NCBI GenBank assembly: GCA_035048485.1
Contig: CM068581.1
Coordinates: forward strand, 63,961,393 to 64,025,392
Direction: 5' to 3'
From: Pteria penguin
Lineage: Eukaryota > Mollusca > Bivalvia > Pterioida > Pteriidae
Length of the DNA: 64,000 nucleotides
The translations under genes and the position numbers were made by a program. Position 1 is the stretch's first letter; each line of letters opens with the position of its first letter. Under the pieces are notes generated by a model. That model did not search any database, was not told where the DNA came from, and saw only the letters and a list, made by a program, of their open reading frames with translations. Positions 23,072 to 35,079 of the stretch are shown here, piece by piece.

Positions 23072-25080
23072 GTATGTTCATATAATTTTGGATACACCTT
23101 TCTTTCATGTTGTACAAATTGAGTACGTTAAGCCTGTTTGTGTATTATAATGTATCTCATCCAAATTTGCCATCCACTTTCTCTAATGAGTGTTGCGACA
23201 TATAATATAATTATAAATTTGCTATTTCGATTTTTTTTTTTTTTTATTTTTGCATAAATTATCCCTTTCGTAAAAATACATCTTAAAAAGTAATATCCCG
23301 CTTATTTTTGACCGGATTGCAGAGCAAGACTGGATTATGAATCTTTTCATAGAATTAATGATACTTGTCATTCGACTTAATTTTCTGTTTGAGTGATATG
23401 GGTTTTAATGTTGATAATATCTGCTTTGCAATCCGGTTACAGCTTCCTTGATGATTCCTTGTAATTTTATATGAAATTTGTCCATTGCTTGTTTACACAA
23501 TTAGGTCAACGAAAATAAATGAATAAATACAATCAGTACGGAAACAGGAAGAACATACCACAATAAGAAAGAAGTAACACCGGGATGCTGAAGACAATAC
23601 CTTATATTTCATATGGGGATTTTCAACGGAATTTATAATACTGGGGACTGTTGCCGAAGGTTACAATACATTTACTTATAGATCTGATACACTGTTCATC
23701 TTCTAAATGGAGGCACAATGATTTTAATAAAACAGGAATACTGAATACCACACATTGTCGGGCTATGTAAAAATGGGTTAGGGTTAACCCTAATCCTAAA
23801 ATTCATTACTCTGCCATGTATCCTTTGGCATAAAAAATCGTTTTGATCACCCGATAAAGGCAAAAAGCCGAAATGTTCTGATATTGAGTGTTTCTGTTTT
23901 ATTACATTTACTTATATTTACTCACCTTTTATTATAACTTTTATTATATTGCTGTAGAAAAAGTATGATATCCGTATTGTGTAAATATACATAACATTGT
24001 TACTTTCTGATTTAATATATATATATGGAAATACATATGCATGTAGTTTATGGTACTTTATAAAGGAAGAGAAGGATTACACTTGGGAACTGTAGTAACA
24101 ACACAAATTATTTCAACAGTAAAATGTTTATTTCCCAGTTATCGTATAGTTGTCATCCCCAAACGAGATTCCTCAATACATGAACATATACAACTTCATG
24201 AACATACAGTATTCTACTTTTTCCACGGCATCAATTTGTTCCTTCATACAGTCGAGTCTCGAACAAACTATAAATTTAAACAGTCATCAAATAATACACA
24301 CTTTACTTCTTTATAGAAATATCTTAACTAAAAATATCTCACTGGACATGTACGACATGCATAATGTAATAAGTTGTGTCTACTTTAATATTTGGGCCCA
24401 GACACTGATGTTATTTCAACAATTCCTCTTCGAATCTTATATATATCACACATGCATGTTTCGAGACTACCGAAAATGCAAAGATGATGGATAAATCGAA
24501 ACCATAAGTCCGAAAATCATGAAACCAAATGTCATACAAAATAAGTGAAAATGAAAACTAAGTAGAAAGCAACGAAAAATGTCTAGTTGAAGAGTATATG
24601 TGAACCCCTTTGATGGAGTGAGATCAGGTGACCGGGAAAAGTGAGCATCTTTACTCACACAAAAATTTTGAAATGTAAGCGATTGGATTGCACATTTGAC
24701 ATTACATTCTTCTTTTAAGCCTACATGTCATTCCTTTTCATATCATATATATTTGATAATGTATGCCTTTTTCATTTTTCTATATACATGGCACTGTTTT
24801 TCTATTTATGTACATGTATTTGATATTCAGTATATGTTTTCCCTTTTATATTATTATAGTATATGTATAGTACAGTATATTTAACCTGCATTTTCCTTTT
24901 TATGTTTTCCTGTTTTCCTTTTCTATATTATATACATATAATTCATATCTGCCTTTCCACTGTTATATTCTCTGTTTTGATATCTATGTCTTATCTCTTA
25001 TAAACTTGTATTTGAAAATGTCGTTTTTGTTTATTTTTTTGGGGGGGTGGGGGTGTTCTGTCTATAGTTTTAATTTTTGT
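23072..25080. other. Probable MCT intron 5, mostly featureless
   Basis: AT-rich. It holds an imperfect inverted pair (ACCGGATTGCAGAGCA at 23311 and its near reverse complement at 23422-23437), perhaps a tiny MITE, and a palindromic telomere-like GGGTTAGGGTTAACCCTAA at 23775. No coding frame is convincing. Confidence 0.5.
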
Positions 25081-25082
25081 AC

Positions 25083-25360
25083 ATCAAGCCGGTGAATCTC
25101 GGAGGATGAGGTCCTCGGCTCGTCATCAGAAGGTCCGAGATTCCCCTACTACCGTTGGCACTCCAGTGTCATTACTGTTGGATGAGACGGCAATAACCGA
25201 GGTCCCATATCAAGGTAGGCGTGGCACGTAAAAGATCCCTCATTGCTTAAGGTGGGCTCATTACAAAGATAGAAATTTCTATGCAATGCGTCTGGCAGAT
25301 ATGGTCACCATATACGTGATCTAATCGTGGCGTGACCTCAAACAAACAATATTTTTTTTT
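25083..25360 (+). mobile_element. tRNA-derived SINE, mollusc Meta-SINE type
   Basis: Contains a decayed tRNA-like head (GGATGAGGTCCTCGGCTCG). The body includes AATAACCGAGGTCCC and GGCGTGGCACGTAAAAGATC followed by CCTCATTGCTT. The 3' end is TCGTGGCGTGACCTCAAACAAACA. This body and tail are typical of tRNA-SINEs widespread in molluscs. Diverged copy. Confidence 0.65.
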
Positions 25361-25514
25361 TTTAATATTTGTTACTACGCGCTGGCCACTACATTCTACG
25401 ATGGAAAAGAATATCATCGTTATGATCAAATAAACGTCCTTGTTCTTCAACATTTTCGGCAAAACACTTCTTTATATCACTAAGGTAATCTGTTTGTTTT
25501 TCAACTATTTGCAG

Positions 25515-25567
25515 TTTCGATTTCAGTTTCAGCATCACCGAAAAGAAGTTGTCGAATGGTAATATGA
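25515..25567 (+). CDS. Probable MCT terminal exon
   Basis: Acceptor CAACTATTTGCAG. Completing the phase-1 codon from 23071 gives VSISVSASPKRSCRMVI and a TGA stop. The sum of all exons is about 455 residues, close to the usual MCT length of 430-510. Serine- and basic-rich, as expected for the cytoplasmic tail. No family signature, so confidence is limited. Confidence 0.4.
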
Positions 25568-25641
25568 TGCACTAAATCAATTTACATAAATGTATGCTCT
25601 TATATTTATTATATAAATTTTAGGGTAGTTATACATAAAAT

Positions 25642-25830
25642 CGTAGTGCAGTCTTGGTCAATCGTTGTGCAGTATCGGACAATCGTAGTGCAGTCTTGGT
25701 CACTCGTGGTGCAGTATCAGTCAATCGTAGCGCAGTATTGGTCAATCGTTGTGCAGTATCGGACAATCGTAGTGCAGTCTTGGTCAGTCGTGATGCAGCA
25801 TCAGTCAATCGTAGAGCAGTCTTGGTCAAT
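25642..25830. repeat. 21-bp minisatellite with 84-bp higher-order period
   Basis: Nine 21-bp units of the type GTGCAGTCTTGGTCAA. Units 1, 5 and 9; 2 and 6; 3 and 7; 4 and 8 are most alike, so the array grew by copying blocks of four. Because 21 is a multiple of 3, several frames stay open across it; these are artefacts. Confidence 0.9.
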
Positions 25831-25844
25831 ATAGAGTCGATGTA

Positions 25845-26114
25845 GCTTGGTGGATGACGTGCCTATCTCGTGATTAAACGGCCTTAGTTTCGTCTCTTGC
25901 CTTGGGAACACAAGTGTTCTGTCTTTCAGATGAGACAGTGAAGACCGAGGACCCTTTTCACTAATGGTTTTGGCACAGAATTATCCCTCACTGCTTCGAG
26001 TGGATCCGTTGCAAAGGAATGAATTTCTATAAAATGCATCTCGCACATGCCACCACCATATACATAAAACAGTTGTGGAGTGACGAAAACAAAAATAAAT
26101 AAATAAATAAATCT
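25845..26114 (+). mobile_element. tRNA-derived SINE, mollusc Meta-SINE type, second copy
   Basis: Head with TAGCTTGGTGGATGACGTGCC and TCTCGTGATTAAACGGC. The body is GACAGTGAAGACCGAGGACCC, TTGGCACAGAATTATCCCTC and ACTGCTT. The tail is GTTGTGGAGTGACGAAAACA followed by an (AAAT)n tail. More complete than the copy at 25083 and in the same orientation. The minisatellite lies between the two. Confidence 0.7.
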
Positions 26115-27535
26115 TGGTCTATTGGGGCAATGTTGATGGAAATCAGGATACGTTTCTATTTACGACGCATCGCATGCGTCGACTGACTATGAATTAGATA
26201 CGTTACGACTGTCTCCATCTTGATTGAAAACTATTATCTCAGTGCTACAAATATGTGAATATCACCAAATACACATACATTCTGACCACAGGGACAAAGG
26301 GAATTGAGGGAATTGAACTCTCTCTATAGTAAAAATCGACCCAAGTTCGATCAACAGTCATTAAACACTATATTCGGTTGACGCCTAGGTTTGACTTATA
26401 TTACTCAATACATAAATAAATTTTCTATAATCTCAGCAAGTTTCAGATTTGCATCTCCGTAACAGTGGAGATACACTACTTCAAATATGGTGATCTTCTC
26501 GTAAATTCACTGCTCGGACAAAAGCCCGTCCATGGGTCGACGGTCTGATTACAGGACAACAAAATGCGAACTACAGCATCAGGCAAGTCCTTCCTCCTAA
26601 AGTTATCCCAAACACGTAAATGTATATGCACATATCCCACTCAGCGTCGAAATAAATACTTATTTCCTTCTTTACGATAATTCGGCGGCGGTATTTTGAA
26701 TCCGCCTCTCGATGCCATTTTTATGTGACGTAGGTGTAGGATGAGGGAAGAACGCGGGAGGGGGTGTGTCCATGTAAGCAATCCGCGTTGGCCGCTCATC
26801 ATACATCCTAAAATTGCCTATCAAGTGCACCAGCTCGTTCGTGAAAAGAAAATGAAGAGCACTGCTGTAAGCGACTTGAAAATTCTTATGACAGAGAAGG
26901 GAAACACGCAGTCCAACTGGACGAGTTTGTGGAATGTCGTTAGGGCACTTGGTATAGGAAAAGACGCCTCAGTGTCATCTCCCTGGCAACAATCCTAGAG
27001 GTACTCCTCCTGAACATTCTCCACCTACACGGTGTCATCTCTCCTGTATTACATATATTTATTATTTCGATTTAAAAGTATTACCAACTTATATAAGTTT
27101 GTATAATTTTGTATAACCTCATTTGAAACATATATAATTTTGTATAACCTCATTTGAAATGAACATGTAAATTTCCGATCAATAGTCAAACCTATACATC
27201 AAGCTCGATGCATATCTTCAGATTATCCGGAATATACATGTATGTATAACATACTCACTTTGTTCATTTCTTTTTATTGTTTCCCCTGTTTTTCTTCCTC
27301 TTTCACAACTCCGGTACTTGATTGTCTCCAACTTGAACAAAATATGATACCTAGTATTGTATTGATATCCCTATTGTGCCTCTGTTATTTGATGTGAAGG
27401 ACACTGCTATAACCTGATGGATTGTAGATTGATCTTTATAGAGCTAGGATATAATAGTTTATATTATTATTAAGGCATCTTAGAAAAGGGACAGAATAAG
27501 AAATTTATGTTTAATATTAATTGCGTAATCAGCCA
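26115..27535. other. Intergenic stretch with one unrecognised open frame
   Basis: An 85-codon frame at 26741-26998 (PKIAYQVHQLVREKKMKSTA then SNWTSLWNVVRALG) looks more protein-like than chance, but matches no family I know and has no clear splice context. It could be LINE ORF1 debris given the LINE relic just downstream. The rest shows nothing. Confidence 0.4.
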
Positions 27536-27539
27536 ACTT

Positions 27540-28880
27540 CTTTTGATTTTTTACACTGCAATATCTTCGATGTCAACAAGTTCCATGCCTCTTTCCCTTA
27601 TGCTTCGTATCTTACCTCTGTTATGCGGTGATATTGAAACGAACCCAGGTGGCCCCTCAAGATAACTCATCTTCAAGTACACTTACTAGTACATCAAATA
27701 GAGAAAGCAAAAGACATCTGGCAAAGATGTCTGACACAAATCACCAAGGACCTGCTCACAAAATATGACAACAGAAACATACCAATGACCTCACTTTTGT
27801 CTGATCGGTCTCAGACCATTGCTTCTTTCTCCATTGCAATACTCTGACATTTCTCCTTCACCTCAATATTCAAAGCAGAAAACCAAAAATTGATATCCAT
27901 GGATGCAGACTAAGCGAAATTGACATCATATATTATACTGAAACCTGGTTTTAAAAATGCTATGGAGAATAATTATCAAAATATGACAGGATTCACTCTA
28001 CCTATTAGATGTGACATACCTGACTAGAAATTGGGCAGCAGTGTAGCAGTATATGTATAGAAAAACTCTTCCTTAACAGGTCCTAAAGCGACAAAGCTTC
28101 GAATGTGTTTAAGTTGGAGTTAGATTTATCTAATAGGAACAATATAAATACCCAACAATCCGATCCTTATATGGAACTTAATCGAACACTCCACTGACGT
28201 GGCTAATGACACAAATATTCATAATATAATTACCGACGATTTCAACGAGTACCAACTATGTTTATCACAACCAGAAATTAAATTGATATCAGCTCATTAA
28301 TGGTTCTTCCATTTCATTGCAACCCCTACTTCGTTCACAGAGTTATCAGAAACATTAATACATTTACTACAGACATATAACTCTTTTGGCGTTGACAGCT
28401 TTAAAGTACTTCAGCCATTCTTAAATGTGAATTTAAGATATACTATCACTATCCCTATTCTTATTTGCCTTTTCAAATGGGTAAAGCTTTATGGAAATAA
28501 ATGTAAAAAAACAATATTCTTTTACGATAAAGGCATTTATGAACGAATGCGCAAAACGATTAAACATCTGCCTGGGAACGAACATATACGCGAAAATAGT
28601 AACTTAAATGGAAGCGTAAAATACTGGACAAACGAAGTAATTGCAACTTTAAAAGAATGCATCCCAAATAAATTAATTACCCTGGATCACATATGACATA
28701 AGACAGGCTAGACGAAAAAGAAATCAGTACAGAAATAAGCTTAAAAAAAGACAAACAATGCAACCGATTGGTTAATTTCGAAAAAAAACTGTAATAAGTT
28801 AACTTAATTACACGTAATTACCATATCAAAATTAGTGAGAAAAAAACTGAACCTGATAAAATTGTCTACGGCGATGAAGT
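27540..28880 (+). pseudogene. LINE ORF2 relic, endonuclease half
   Basis: LRILPLLCGDIETNPGG matches the start seen in many aquatic-animal LINE ORF2 proteins (LLLSGDIELNPGP). Downstream, in broken frames, come IIYYTETWF and ITDDFNEYQLCLS (GDFN-type endonuclease motif). Then there is an open 89-codon piece (28427-28696) with KYWTNEVIATLKECIPNK, followed in another frame by ITYDIRQARRKRNQYRNKLK, the usual linker before the RT. RT itself is missing. Many stops and frameshifts. Confidence 0.65.
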
Positions 28881-28911
28881 TCTATCCCTTCTTCCTATAT
28901 TAGTATGATTT

Positions 28912-28943
28912 GGGGAAGGGACCAACTAGCCGAAAGCCCTGTG
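28912..28943. mobile_element. Partial CACAGGGC MITE end
   Basis: GCCGAAAGCCCTGTG at 28929-28943 is the terminal inverted repeat of the hAT-type MITE found whole at 46940-47085, here at the edge of the LINE relic and without the other end. Confidence 0.45.
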
Positions 28944-28949
28944 GTTCGA

Positions 28950-31279
28950 TAAAAGGGGCAGATGAAGTTACTGTTTACAAATGTTATGTGCATGCGCGTC
29001 AAAAGTAAGATTCAAACTAAGTCGCTTCCTGAAGAAGACAGGCAGATATGAATGACAACAATATTCAACATATTCGGCAGTGTAAGTGTTATTACACGAT
29101 AAAAAGAAATGGAATATCGTACATCAATAAATATTGTAACATTTTCCAATAACTTCTGTTTGATCGTTTACATAATTCCTTGAAACAAGAGCTATAATTT
29201 ACCGTGATCCTGTTCTTGGCTTGAATGTGGTCGAGATATTTTACACAGATTATTTCTGTCTATCAGTATACCATATTGTAGATCTAAAGTTTGTTTATTA
29301 CATCTGATTTGGAACCCCATTCACCCCTCTCAGGTAAGAGGTCAGAGGAATCAACCTATCTTAGCTCATTAATCTCACCTTTTAATATTAATCATTAATG
29401 AAATTATAATGCATGATTATGAGTGTTATACTGTATACCAGTAGGTACCATACACTATATATTTCATTTCTGAAAATTATGAATCATAATTAATAGCTAA
29501 TGAAAAGAGTGATGGCATAGCATCCCCCTTTTTTCCCTTTGCATGTATCTTTTTCTTCTTCTTCTAGGTGTAATAACAGTATGCTTTATCTAAAGTGTTT
29601 CCTTTCTATTGATAAGTAGTATATTTAGAATAAACATGCATATGTACATTATGTTTGACACTGTGAAGTGAATCTAGATTTGTATGAATTTTAAGTTATA
29701 ATATGTGCAATTCTCTATATATAAATGTATCACTGTACGTATCAATTTTAATTATTTTTAAACACACTTATTTTTAAATAACCAAACACCTTTATTCATA
29801 ATATGATAGTTTCTCATACCAACGAGATTTTTTTTCTCAATCCAACGAGATTTTTTTCTCGCTCGGATGAGATGATTTATCGTTCAAACGCGGTAATTTT
29901 CTTGTGAATGATGCTCGAAAGAAATTAATTTTTTTTTTCTTTTCTAAAATGGAACGAAAACGGCTTCGTATTACTGAGAAGAAAGAAGACATTTGATCAA
30001 GCTGTATGACACAAACAACCAATGACATGCAAATAAAACTTGATAAATGGTTCAATAAAAAGAGAAAACAACATTACCAAAATATTCCATCGTACCGCAG
30101 TTATGATACAGAATTAGAACGGTCAATAAAAATAACAAACGTCACTCAATTGGTGTGGTTAACCAGTTTACGGGCGCCCACGTTCCTGACCAGACCCCCA
30201 AATAGTTGCACCTTTGAATTCAAAGCCTCAGGTAATTACTTCACCACGGTCTACAACCCTCACACTGATTGGCTGCACAAATGCTATATGAAATCAACCG
30301 AGCCGAGTGACCAGATATCCATGCACATTGCTGTTATCGGGGGTATATAAGGAAATATCGGTGTGCATACACCGTGACAGTTAGACAGTAGACTCAATAG
30401 AGTAATCAGGATACGAATTCGCTGATAAAGGACATGTTTCATGAATTAATTGATCAATCATACATAATTCAAACGAATATGTTTCACAGTGTATATGTAT
30501 AATAACGAAGAACAGAAATCCAATTAGTCATAATGTTCCATATATGTAGAAAACTGATAAATCTTTCGTTTACATTCCTATCAAATACCCCCATATTCCA
30601 CATAAATTTAACTTTACAGGACATTTTCATAGTAAATGTATTACACTAAAACAAAGAAATGAAGGATTAACGAGACAGTATGAGTAAATTTATTACTTAC
30701 ACATTTTGTCCTTTGTCCTGTATTTCAATCAAACTATAACAGTATTATTCCCATGCTCAACTCATTCAATACACGATGTTTCATTTCCGGTTTTTAAAAG
30801 GAGTGTTCGATAAAACAACGCAAAATAAACATGTATCACTAAATCTGAATTAATTAATTCGTACATGTGTATGGCAAAAGAATTACATTTGTTTATTTAA
30901 ATATTTTGAAATTTTTCAATAAATAAAAGACACTACAAATGGAAGTAGACGTAGCAAATGTCTAACATGTAGTGAAGTTCGACAGCATGTAGTAATTGTA
31001 CAAGTCAATTATGCCAATGCAACAGAAAAAAAGAGGTACTAATCATCATCATATGATGTGTTGATCTTTATATACATTTATATTTTTGTTTAAATTGATT
31101 ATAATGTAAAGGGGATAAAGATCATTTTGTCTATGCGTGTGCATCTATAAAATCTTTAATTTTTCTGAAATCTTACTGAATATAAAAACTATATATATAT
31201 TATTATTGCATTTATTCATACAGAAACAACATTTATCTGGAGATGATTTTAAAGATACAATTATGAATGTCTATAACCT
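28950..31279. other. Intergenic stretch, nothing recognised
   Basis: AT-rich. There is a short pair of CGAGATTTTTTT motifs at 29822-29862. The open frame 30006-30350 (114 codons, KLDKWFNKKRKQHYQN) has no recognised family or splice context; I do not call it. Confidence 0.5.
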
Positions 31280-31437
<158 letters not shown>

Positions 31438-31988
31438 TAAAGCTCAGCTTTAAGGTGTACCATATGCACATTTCGACAACTTTTCAGTGATACTCAAGGC
31501 CTAAGTAACTGCACGTAAATCAGTGTCGTATGTAAGAAAAAAGAGGAGTTACTGGCTCAGTTATGTGGCAGAGGTCACCATGGAGCTATACAATACATGA
31601 ATATAAATGATATACTAGAACATATAACACATTACAAAAATATTTTATTGTAGTGCAATTACGATACCGACTTAGGACGGTCATTTAATTTGACAAAAGC
31701 CAAACAAATGGTGTGGTTAACTGGTTTACGGGCCCACCTTCCCACTCACCGTAACAGCAGAACAATCAAAGGACGTACATTTAAAAATTTATAAATAATC
31801 CTCCATGTAAAGAACAAGGGTCAACAGGTATCGCATATTGAGAGGTCATAAAAATATAAACACGTAAGGTATTGTAAAACACATAATGGTATAAAAATGT
31901 ATGTGACATCAACATGATAAACCGTGCTCTGCCAGTCTGAAAGCGAGCTAAGACCCTAGATCTGTAGGAGTCCCGACTAACAGTCAGA

Positions 31989-32054
31989 GGGGACGAGGTT
32001 CAGGACCATGTCTCCTCTGAAAGAGGTTTGGACAAGGCCCGTCATATAGTCCCC
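31989..32054 (-). promoter_or_regulatory. SECIS element (form 2), truncated Naiad copy
   Basis: Exact reverse complement of the 66-nt hairpin at 46181-46246. Helix I GGGGAC/GTCCCC, core ATGAC/TGAA, helix II of ~10 pairs, unpaired AAA, and mini-stem CCTCT/AGAGG. Preserved without change in this truncated copy. Confidence 0.8.
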
Positions 32055-32226
32055 ACCGCCCTGTTAGTCAGCGTGCAACGTTCAAGTAAAAGTCTGCATA
32101 AGGCTGTAGAGGAGCCAAATACAAGACCTATACTCTTTTTGATGATCTCAGTATTATATTGTCTATTTAGAAGACGTTTGACTATTTTATTACATGATAA
32201 AATAACGTCGGAGCCTTTTACTTTCC

Positions 32227-32913
32227 TTAGTTTATATACGAGATCACCGTAAAATTATGATGGGAAATTCCATTGGATACATACTGTTGAAAAGAAATAT
32301 TTCCAAACTTAGATAGAAGTTCTGAATAAGATCTGAAGAATTTGCTGAATGTTTTTCTTAGCTTGTGATATCTGTAACCCTGAGTTAAAAGTTTAGAAGT
32401 AATTTGTAAATTTCGTTTATGAAAGTCCAAAACATCGGTGCAGCCTCTGACAAATCGAACTAATTGAGATATATAGATACCATATGATGGGAGTCGAGGA
32501 ACATCGCCATCCAAGTAAGGGAAATTTACAATAGGAAATCCAAAATGCTCACGTTTATCATAAATATTAGTATATATTAGGTTGTTGATAATTTTGATGT
32601 TTAAATCTAAGAAAGGTGTAGATTTATCTCAAGTATTAGCTTTATTCAATGTGAGCTCTGGTGAATATATTTCTGATATAAACTGTTCGAATTCAGGGTT
32701 GTCGATAACAAAAATGTCATCCAGATATCTGCAAGTATTATTAAATTTGTCAATGAGGTCAAAACGTTTTGATTTTTGAATTGAAACCATAAAATCCCTC
32801 TCATAACAATAAAGAAATAAATCTGCTATTAGAGGCGCGCAGTTAGTACCCATAGGAATCCCAACTATTTGTTGATATATCTTGCCATCAAATTGAACAA
32901 AAATATTATTCAT
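32227..32913 (-). pseudogene. Naiad RT C-terminal half with in-frame UGA (Sec) codon
   Basis: Reads IVGIPMGTNCAPLIADLFL (RT motif B), CRYLDDIFVIDN (YLDD catalytic motif C) and PELTLNKANT. Then a UGA at 32631-32629 is followed in the same frame by DKSTPFLDL and on to RLPSYGIYISQLVRF and SFQQYVSNGIS. A frameshift near 32250 ends it. The UGA is at exactly the same place as in the copy at 45600, where the rest of the frame also continues. No TAA or TAG interrupts the 38 codons after the UGA. Not active, since it is truncated, but informative for recoding. Confidence 0.75.
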
Positions 32914-33026
32914 GAGAAAATCTAGTGCTTTACATAATTCCTTGCAAGTCCAATATTTATATGAAGTATATTGTTTGTTGGAAAAGAATCCGGAATACTT
33001 TTACAGCTTTATATTCGGTATGCTAG

Positions 33027-34077
33027 TGTGATAGCGACGATGTTTTTATATTATTAATTTAACAGTATTAATTATTCCAAAGTTTAAATTAACTTAAAAC
33101 ATCGTTCTGTGTAATTTATTTTTATTTTCTAAATTATTAATTCTTTTTCCAGTTTGAATTTCCCGCCTTTAATTAACTTACTCATTATGTTTATCCGGTC
33201 ATTTCATTGGTCAATTTAGCCTTCAATTCTTCTTTTTGCCGCTTTTTTGAAGTAGTTAGATATTAGCAGAGTACATACATGTATATTATTGTTCACATAT
33301 TGATATTTTCATATATTTCATTCATTTGTTTAGATCACTGATTCGAACCCATTCAATCATTGTCTATCTTGTCTGTATTTTCTGTATTAGATCTATTACA
33401 GTTATTCAGTTTATTATATAGTTTTTAATATAACACACGTAATTAAGAGCTCTATTGAATTTCAAAAGTTCTACGTTATGTGTATGTGTATTACTAGTTC
33501 ATTACATGTACGTCATTGTGCATTGTGTATTAGAATGTGTAACTAGTTAATATTTTTGTTTTATTGTTTAGATTCATTGCACGATGTGAGATTTCTACTT
33601 GCAAGATTTACAAAAGGGTGATTGAATGTTATAACCTTCGCTCCATAAGCGGGTACGAGTTACTTTTAAACCTTTTTCTATATTGTATTTGGTATTGATT
33701 AATAAATAATATTTATTTAGGTTGATAGTACTTGTATATTTTTATATTAGATTCTTGAAAGCGTTATGTGTATAATATTTCGCGCAAATTGATTTTTTGA
33801 TAAACTTTATATGATAAGGGAGATAACTCTTATATTTCAGTATATTTTTGATAAAGTAAATTTATGGTACATGATGTCATAATTTAATATTAATTGTGTA
33901 ATGTGTTATATCTATTTCATAAAGTTGAATTGTGTTTTTATGTTATGTAGAATATTGTTTGTAAATATTTATTATGTTTATATTATATTACAGGGTTTAT
34001 CTTACACCCTATTGAAAAAAATAAAACCCTGTTCCCGAACCCGCCGAGTCTGTTATTTATGGATTGACCCGGTTACA
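33027..34077. mobile_element. Candidate solo LTR (Ty3/gypsy-like)
   Basis: Starts TGTGATAGCG, ends CCCGGTTACA, and is flanked by CTAG on both sides (33023-33026 and 34078-34081), a possible 4-bp target duplication. Near the right end an AATAAA signal (34018) is followed by CCTGTTCCCGAACCCGCC, the usual order of poly(A) signal and R/U5 in LTRs. No internal gag-pol, so it would be a solo LTR of ~1.05 kb. CTAG is palindromic and short, so this rests on pattern only. Confidence 0.5.
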
Positions 34078-34089
34078 CTAGATTATACT

Positions 34090-35075
34090 TGTATAGAGTC
34101 CATGCACAAAATGCATATCGTATATTCTTTATTACTGTAGCATGCAACTCTAAATTTCTCAATTTATACACACACACGCACAAATTAAAAAGTAGTGATT
34201 GGTACAATAGTACAAGTCTGAGGTGTAGAACAATAATAAAAGATATACAGATGAAAACAAAAGACTGTGGAAAAATGATCTTAACTTTATGTATTACTCA
34301 AAATTTGATAAGGTTCATTGTAATCTGCAGCTTTATATTTAGGTTAACGCTGTACAGCTTATGATATATTAAAGTTGTATACCCTACAATTCAGTATAAT
34401 TTCAAAAATTAGCGCATGTAAAACAAAAACTGTATTTTACTCGTATGGCTGAAGTTATTAACTTTGCGTTAATAACAGTTTTTGTTGCTTCAAACCCTCA
34501 GAGATATCAAAATAAAAAGAAAATACTTCGTAAATAAAGTGGGTATTCCATAAATACAACCATGACATGACTTCGCACATGCGCAGTTTAATTGAAACAA
34601 ATACGATGAAGGGAGACTCCAAAAGAAATCGATTTCAGTAAATACTTACTTTAGCAGACTTAAATACAGATTTTTATAGTTACTCGTCAAGTTTATTTAC
34701 CTCGCCCTCCACCAGTGTCCGTGATGCGGCGGCCTCCGAATTAGATCATGTGATAAGTTGGTTGTAAATATTCTGTTTACAAACATCATGTTTTAGACAG
34801 CCATATCTCACTTAATACGACGAATTTGATCCCAACATTTGCAAGGGTCCTAAATATGGTTTAGGCTTATTTATATTTTAAAAACAATTAAGAATAAATC
34901 AACCCATAATATGCATTCTACTAGCGAACATAGGGTATACAGCTTTAAGTTTTCTTTGTTTTGTTTATTGGATAAAATCGATGAATCAGTCATCCGAGTT
35001 GAATTATTGAACCAGGACGTGCAACACATCTACGAATATCTACCCCCAAAATAAGGAAATGATTTATAATACTGG
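34090..35075. other. Intergenic stretch, nothing recognised
   Basis: AT-rich with no repeat or frame I can interpret. Confidence 0.55.
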
Positions 35076-35079
35076 TGTG

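Larger units (their letters stand above)
31535..33003 (-). mobile_element. 5'-truncated Sec-type Naiad Penelope-like element
   Basis: Minus-strand copy of the element whose plus-strand relative occupies 43155-46704. It retains the C-terminal half of the RT, the SECIS hairpin and the full 3' UTR ending GGAGTTACTCC-like at 31541-31560, and is cut on the 5' side at about 33003 inside the palm region. Such 5' truncation is usual for Penelope-like elements. Sequence identity to the longer copy is high. Confidence 0.85.

Noticed and set aside
25642..25830. CRISPR-like array
   Set aside because: Units are contiguous with no spacers, in a eukaryotic genome.
25629..25845. Repeat protein with TALRLTD-type heptads
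   Set aside because: Arises because the minisatellite unit is 21 bp and lacks stops in several frames.
30006..30350. 114-codon frame as a gene
   Set aside because: No recognised motif, no splice context, and length is attainable by chance.
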